Of a stretch of 64,000 nucleotides of DNA, positions 60,331-64,000 are shown piece by piece. Origin of the DNA: Bog-473 sp963821755 (GTDB lineage Bacteria > Actinomycetota > Acidimicrobiia > Acidimicrobiales > RAAP-2); the NCBI GenBank assembly GCA_963821755.1, contig CAWGEX010000003.1, positions 1 through 64,000 of the forward strand, given 5' to 3'. The position numbers and the translations under genes were made by a program. Position 1 is the first letter of the stretch, and the number at the start of each line of letters is the position of its first letter. Below the pieces are notes generated by a model that did not search any database, was not told the DNA's origin, and saw only the letters and a list, made by a program, of their open reading frames with translations.

Positions 60331-61534
60331 CTCAGCTGAAAACCACTGCGCCGGGTACTCCCGGCGGGGAGAATGGCAGCTGACCGACCGCGCCCGAGTC
60401 CTAGTGATTCGCGCCCTGGGCGCCGTTGTTGAACAATTGCGTGGCCTTCGATTGCCACTGGAATTCTTTCTGGCGTTATCAACCCAGGCACCCTCCGCGC
60501 TGCAGAGCGTTGGCCTACGACTCTGCAGGTAGGAAGCGTCAGAGCAAGGGCGTCACAATCACCGTCAACGACTAGTGGCGATGGGCGATGGTGGGCAGCC
60601 CTCCGTCGTAGCTGGCGGCCGGATCGGGAAGCGGCAGCCGTGAAAGTTGGCCAAGGCACCGGGGCGCACCGTCGTGGAGAATGGGTGAAGGCCCGTCGCA
60701 AGTCCCTCTGCAGCCAGCTCCACCACCGAGCCGCCCGGGGTCTGGGCAACGTCCGGGCGGCCCGGGCGACCCAGCGTCCAACAGCAAGCGGGTCGTGAGC
60801 CGGAAGGTGTTGCCGCACCACCAACGGGTTGAATCGGCGTGTGCTGTAGGTCCTTGAGCTGTAGCCGTGTTGTTCGACCAGGTGAGGGCAGCGACATTCT
60901 CGACGCCATCGTTGCGGAGGGCCGCTGCGGAACATTGCGGCACACCATGGGACCGCGCGGTGAACGTGGACGGTAAGCGTCCTGTAAAGATCGAGGGCGG
61001 CTCTCCCAACGAAGTGTGTGTGCGTGCTCGCGGACTGGTAAGCCGCTAGTGCCACGAGGCCAAGGGCGGATGGCTCACACGTGGGCCGCCACTCTCTGAG
61101 GCGAGGGATGTACCCACCATGCCGTGGGAGTTCGATGTCCCCAGGGACCGCGGCCACTAAACCTTGGGGACGAGTTGACGCTCGAGCGAGTACTCGAGCG
61201 AGTGAGGTGACGCGCGGATCTGCCGGCAGTATCCATGCTCGACCGAGTTCTACCAAGCCCAGCTGAGCTCACCCGACAACGAGTTCCAGCACTCTCGGGT
61301 CTGATGCGCATCATTCTCACCAACGGCCAGACCACTGTGACCGATGGGGTGGTGCTCGAACTCGCCACCGCTGGCCCCTGACCGGCTGCATCTTCCCGGG
61401 TAGGAGATGGCGGACCCACTTGACACGTGTGGGTGAACGAGTAGGTTCGATGTCTGGGACCGAACACACGGTGCGAGCCCACTTCTGTGTGACCCAAGCT
61501 GAAAGCCCGGTCCAACTATTAGTGGGGGTTCGCC
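60331..61534. other. Decayed or non-coding region
   Basis: About 1.2 kb with no gene I can support. A minus-strand frame of over 340 codons crosses it, but its translation is Arg/His/Trp-rich with no domain and shows only the C-terminal glycosyltransferase tail noted at 60222. The stretch has the mixed look of degraded coding sequence. Confidence 0.45.
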
Positions 61535-63715
61535 ATGGTCAATCGCTCGATTGCCACGTTGTCCAGGCTATGTGCGTCTGCCGCCCTGGTCTTGCTGGGG
61601 ACGACAGCCTTGTTGCAGATCACCGGTGCCACTCCTGCGGTTGCGGCTGGCAATTCCAACGGCATCTTTGGATGGGGTACGAGCCCGGCGTTGGAGTCCC
61701 TACCCGTCGGGGTCACGCCGCTCGCCGTGGCTGCGGGCTGGACCAACGGCTACGCCATCGGCTCGGACGCGAACCTCTACGCCTGGGGACCCAACATCAA
61801 CGGTTCACTCCCCGTTGGGGAAGTCCCCGTCGATGCCACCACTCCGATCGTCGTGTCGTTCCCAGCCGGTGTGACACCGACGGCCATTGCCGGAGGTTTT
61901 GATGCTGGCTACGCCATCGGCTCAGACGGGAACCTCTACGCCTGGGGCTGGAATGGGCAGGGCGAGCTGGGTATCGGGAACGACACCGGGCCCGACGCCT
62001 GTCCCGTCAATGGATTCGGCCAACCTGGGCCAACCGGACCCTGCGCCGCGACACCGGTGAAGGTCGACCTTCCACCCGGCGTCAACCCGACGGCCATCGC
62101 GACCTCTGGGGAAACCGAGGCCCAGCCGTCGTCGGCATACGCGATCGGCTCCAATGGGAAGCTCTACGCCTGGGGCGACAACAGCTCGGGCCAGCTTGGG
62201 GACGGCAACACAAGTGAAAGCGACGCACCAGTTGTTGTCTCGCTGCCTTCTGGCGTCACACCGACAGCGATTGCTGGAGGGACCCAAGCGGCTTACGCCA
62301 TCGGCTCGGACGGGAAGCTCTACGCGTGGGGTGAAAACGGCGTGGGCGCACTTGGCAACGGCACGACCACCTCCTCCGACACCCCGGTGGTGGTTTCGCT
62401 GCCGCCGGGTGTGACCCCGAAGGTAATCTCCGGTGGAGGCGGAGCCGTGATTGGCGGCTTCGGCTACATGGTCGGCTCGGACGGGAACCTCTACGCGTGG
62501 GGCTACAACGGCGACGGCGAACTGGGTGATGGCACCACCACAGGCCCAGAGATTTGCACAGTTACTCTTCCCCCTCCTTTTGTGAGCGAGCAGTTCCCCT
62601 GCAGCACCACGCCGGTAAAGGTATCCCTTCCGCCGAGCGTGACTGCGCCCGCCATCGCCGGGAACGCCAGGGGTGGCACCGCCCTGGGATCGGACGGGAA
62701 CCTCTACGCCTGGGGACAAGGCCAACTCGGCAACGGATCTTCCGGCGGTAGCGACACGCCGGTGTTGGTCTCAGTTCCCTCCGGGAGTGTCGGGGTTTCA
62801 CTGGGCCAGGGTTCCTCCGCAACAGTCAGTTACGCGATCGTCAATGCGCCAAACGTTGCGCCTACCGTCACCACTCAACCAACCAGCCAGTCCGTCAAGG
62901 CGGGCCTGTCCGCGACCTTCACCGCCGCGGCCAGTGGCCTCCCCACCCCCACGGTGCAGTGGAAGGTCTCCACCGACGGCGGAGCCACCTTCTCTCCGGT
63001 GACCGGAGCAACAACCGACGCCTTGACCATCCCGGCTGTCACGACGGCCGAGAACGGTAACCAGTACGAGGCGGTGTTTACCAACGGGTTGGGCTCGGCC
63101 ACGACAAACCCGGCAGCGCTCACGGTCATACCTCCGGTAGCGCCGACGATCACCACCCAGCCGAGCAATCAGACCGACATTCCCGGCCAGATTGCGACCT
63201 TCACAGCAACAGCCAGCGGTGACCCCACTCCCACGGTGGTGTGGCAGGTCTCCTATGACGGGGGATCGACATGGTCCAACATCGTGGGGAATTCCACGTC
63301 GAATTCGACCACGCTCAGCGGGCCCATCTACGGCACGTTTGAGAACGGTTGGCAGGTCCGGGCCGTCTTCACCAACATTGCTGGCTCGGCAACGACGAAC
63401 CCGGCCACGCTGACGGTCCTATCGCCGGTAACACCGACGATCACCACCCAGCCCATCGATCAGACCGCCAGTCCCGGCCAGATGGCCACCTTTACGGCAG
63501 CGGCCAGCGGCACCCCGACTCCCACGGTGCAGTGGCAGGTCTCCTATGACGGGGGATCGACATGGTCCGACATCATGGGAAATCCCACGTCCGTTGGGAC
63601 AACCTTGAGCGGGGTCATCTTCGGCACCTTTGAGAACGGTTGGCAGGTTCGGGCCGTGTTCACCAACGGGTCGGGGTCTGCCACGACCAAACCGGCCACA
63701 CTGACGGTCCCCTAG
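61535..63715 (+). CDS. Secreted RCC1-repeat protein with C-terminal Ig-like domains
   Basis: A 726-residue exported protein. A signal peptide (hydrophobic residues about 12-30, Ala-rich cleavage area near 38) is followed by about six RCC1 propeller repeats built on IGSDGNLYAWG and LGDGTTT (about residues 40-430), enough for one beta propeller, and then three Ig-like domains of about 97 residues, each starting PT(V/I)TTQP. The last two are nearly identical. There is no anchoring motif at the end. ATG 61535 follows a GGGGG ribosome binding site. RCC1/Ig exoproteins are probably adhesins or binding proteins; the ligand is unknown. Confidence 0.88.
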   Translation: MVNRSIATLSRLCASAALVLLGTTALLQITGATPAVAAGNSNGIFGWGTSPALESLPVGVTPLAVAAGWTNGYAIGSDANLYAWGPNINGSLPVGEVPVDATTPIVVSFPAGVTPTAIAGGFDAGYAIGSDGNLYAWGWNGQGELGIGNDTGPDACPVNGFGQPGPTGPCAATPVKVDLPPGVNPTAIATSGETEAQPSSAYAIGSNGKLYAWGDNSSGQLGDGNTSESDAPVVVSLPSGVTPTAIAGGTQAAYAIGSDGKLYAWGENGVGALGNGTTTSSDTPVVVSLPPGVTPKVISGGGGAVIGGFGYMVGSDGNLYAWGYNGDGELGDGTTTGPEICTVTLPPPFVSEQFPCSTTPVKVSLPPSVTAPAIAGNARGGTALGSDGNLYAWGQGQLGNGSSGGSDTPVLVSVPSGSVGVSLGQGSSATVSYAIVNAPNVAPTVTTQPTSQSVKAGLSATFTAAASGLPTPTVQWKVSTDGGATFSPVTGATTDALTIPAVTTAENGNQYEAVFTNGLGSATTNPAALTVIPPVAPTITTQPSNQTDIPGQIATFTATASGDPTPTVVWQVSYDGGSTWSNIVGNSTSNSTTLSGPIYGTFENGWQVRAVFTNIAGSATTNPATLTVLSPVTPTITTQPIDQTASPGQMATFTAAASGTPTPTVQWQVSYDGGSTWSDIMGNPTSVGTTLSGVIFGTFENGWQVRAVFTNGSGSATTKPATLTVP
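63242..63568 (+). repeat. 97-residue internal repeat in the RCC1/Ig protein
   Basis: Two copies of an Ig-like module lie 291 bp apart (63242 and 63533), with long identical stretches (for example 36 identical bases starting at each point). The identity suggests a recent duplication or gene conversion and would allow length variation. Confidence 0.8.
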
Positions 63716-64000
63716 ACCTTGGGGTCGGAGTAGGGGTTGTGCGCCGACTATGAGGCTCAGATCATGTCGGCCGCCTACGGTGCGGAGGCATCCAAATCTG
63801 GCCCAGTCTCTGTCAAGCGGAGTCGGCCTCGTTCGGCAGAGTCGTATCTAGGTGCTTTCGAATCTAACCACCGAAATGTTTTTCTAACAAGCGATGCGCG
63901 CCCACTAGTTCGTCAGTGCGCAGCTCGCACGAGCACACCTTCGTCGAGCCCTCCAGCGCCTTCCATAGCCCGACCCACTGCACTGGCTCCATACTCCCAT
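63716..64000. other. Intergenic region to the window edge
   Basis: About 285 bases, no supported gene and no clear hairpin. It may continue into a feature beyond the edge. Confidence 0.4.

Noticed and set aside
60222..61256. 344-codon minus-strand frame
   Set aside because: Arg/His/Trp-rich with no domain except the last 35 residues, which are reported as a glycosyltransferase relic.
61304..61381. 25-codon plus-strand frame MRIILTNGQTTVTDG...
   Set aside because: Reads well but is too short, has no ribosome binding site and no family.
1..64000. CRISPR arrays, rRNA genes, riboswitches
   Set aside because: No spaced identical repeats, no rRNA sequence and no recognisable riboswitch fold were seen on either strand.

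Overview
The window looks like a chromosomal segment of a high-GC actinobacterium, most plausibly class Acidimicrobiia. That placement is inference, from the order tig-clpP-clpX-folC-ndk-mreBCD-PBP2-(TIGR03960/TIGR03936)-rne-rplU-rpmA-obg-proB-proA, two mycothiol-dependent maleylpyruvate-isomerase-like proteins, a DUF5679 protein, heavy GTG start use, and many genes with a TAnnnT -10 box only 6-9 nt before the start codon (leaderless transcription).

Layout. (1) 0.5-8.4 kb: an accessory surface region with a secreted bacterial Ig-like protein (frameshifted), a polytopic membrane protein, GT2 and GT4 glycosyltransferases, a decayed GT2 relic and a PIG-L deacetylase. (2) 8.5-15.7 kb: Ku, several small proteins, a LOG-family protein, a DHA2 efflux pump, an orphan ParA with a zinc-ribbon partner, and an MBL-fold hydrolase. 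(3) 15.8-20.3 kb: a worn genomic-island site: a collapsed IS relic with both inverted ends, a 15-bp tandem repeat, tRNA-Pro(TGG), a tyrosine-recombinase relic, three SAM methyltransferases (two paralogous) and a phosphoesterase pseudogene. (4) 20.3-29.1 kb: metabolic and transport genes (LigB-type dioxygenase, DinB/MPI-like proteins, DHA2 MFS, hydrolase-cyclase fusion, N-acyl-D-amino-acid deacylase).

(5) 29.2-57.2 kb: the conserved core. Trigger factor and ClpP/ClpX (protein folding and turnover), FolC, Ndk, an XRE/nucleotidyltransferase cassette, the MreBCD-PBP2 elongasome, a radical-SAM pair, RNase E/G, L21 and L27, then an inserted block (VOC protein, purine nucleoside phosphorylase, copper amine oxidase, DtxR-like regulator, amidohydrolase), then Obg, ProB, ProA, a MoxR-type AAA ATPase and a VWA protein. 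clpP2, valS and rodA, often found in this neighbourhood, are absent. (6) 57.2-64 kb: a histidine phosphatase, an OafA-type acyltransferase with an SGNH domain, a decayed stretch with a glycosyltransferase tail, and a secreted RCC1/Ig-repeat protein.

A cross-cutting feature is at least eight single-base frame breaks in otherwise well-conserved genes (Ig protein, small membrane protein, tig, TIGR03936, amidohydrolase, proB start, proA/MoxR junction, histidine phosphatase). Most lie in G or C runs, so I read them mainly as sequencing or assembly indels. One of them would by itself create the ProA-MoxR 'fusion'. The older relics (IS, integrase, GT2, GT tail, phosphoesterase) carry several lesions each and look like true decay.
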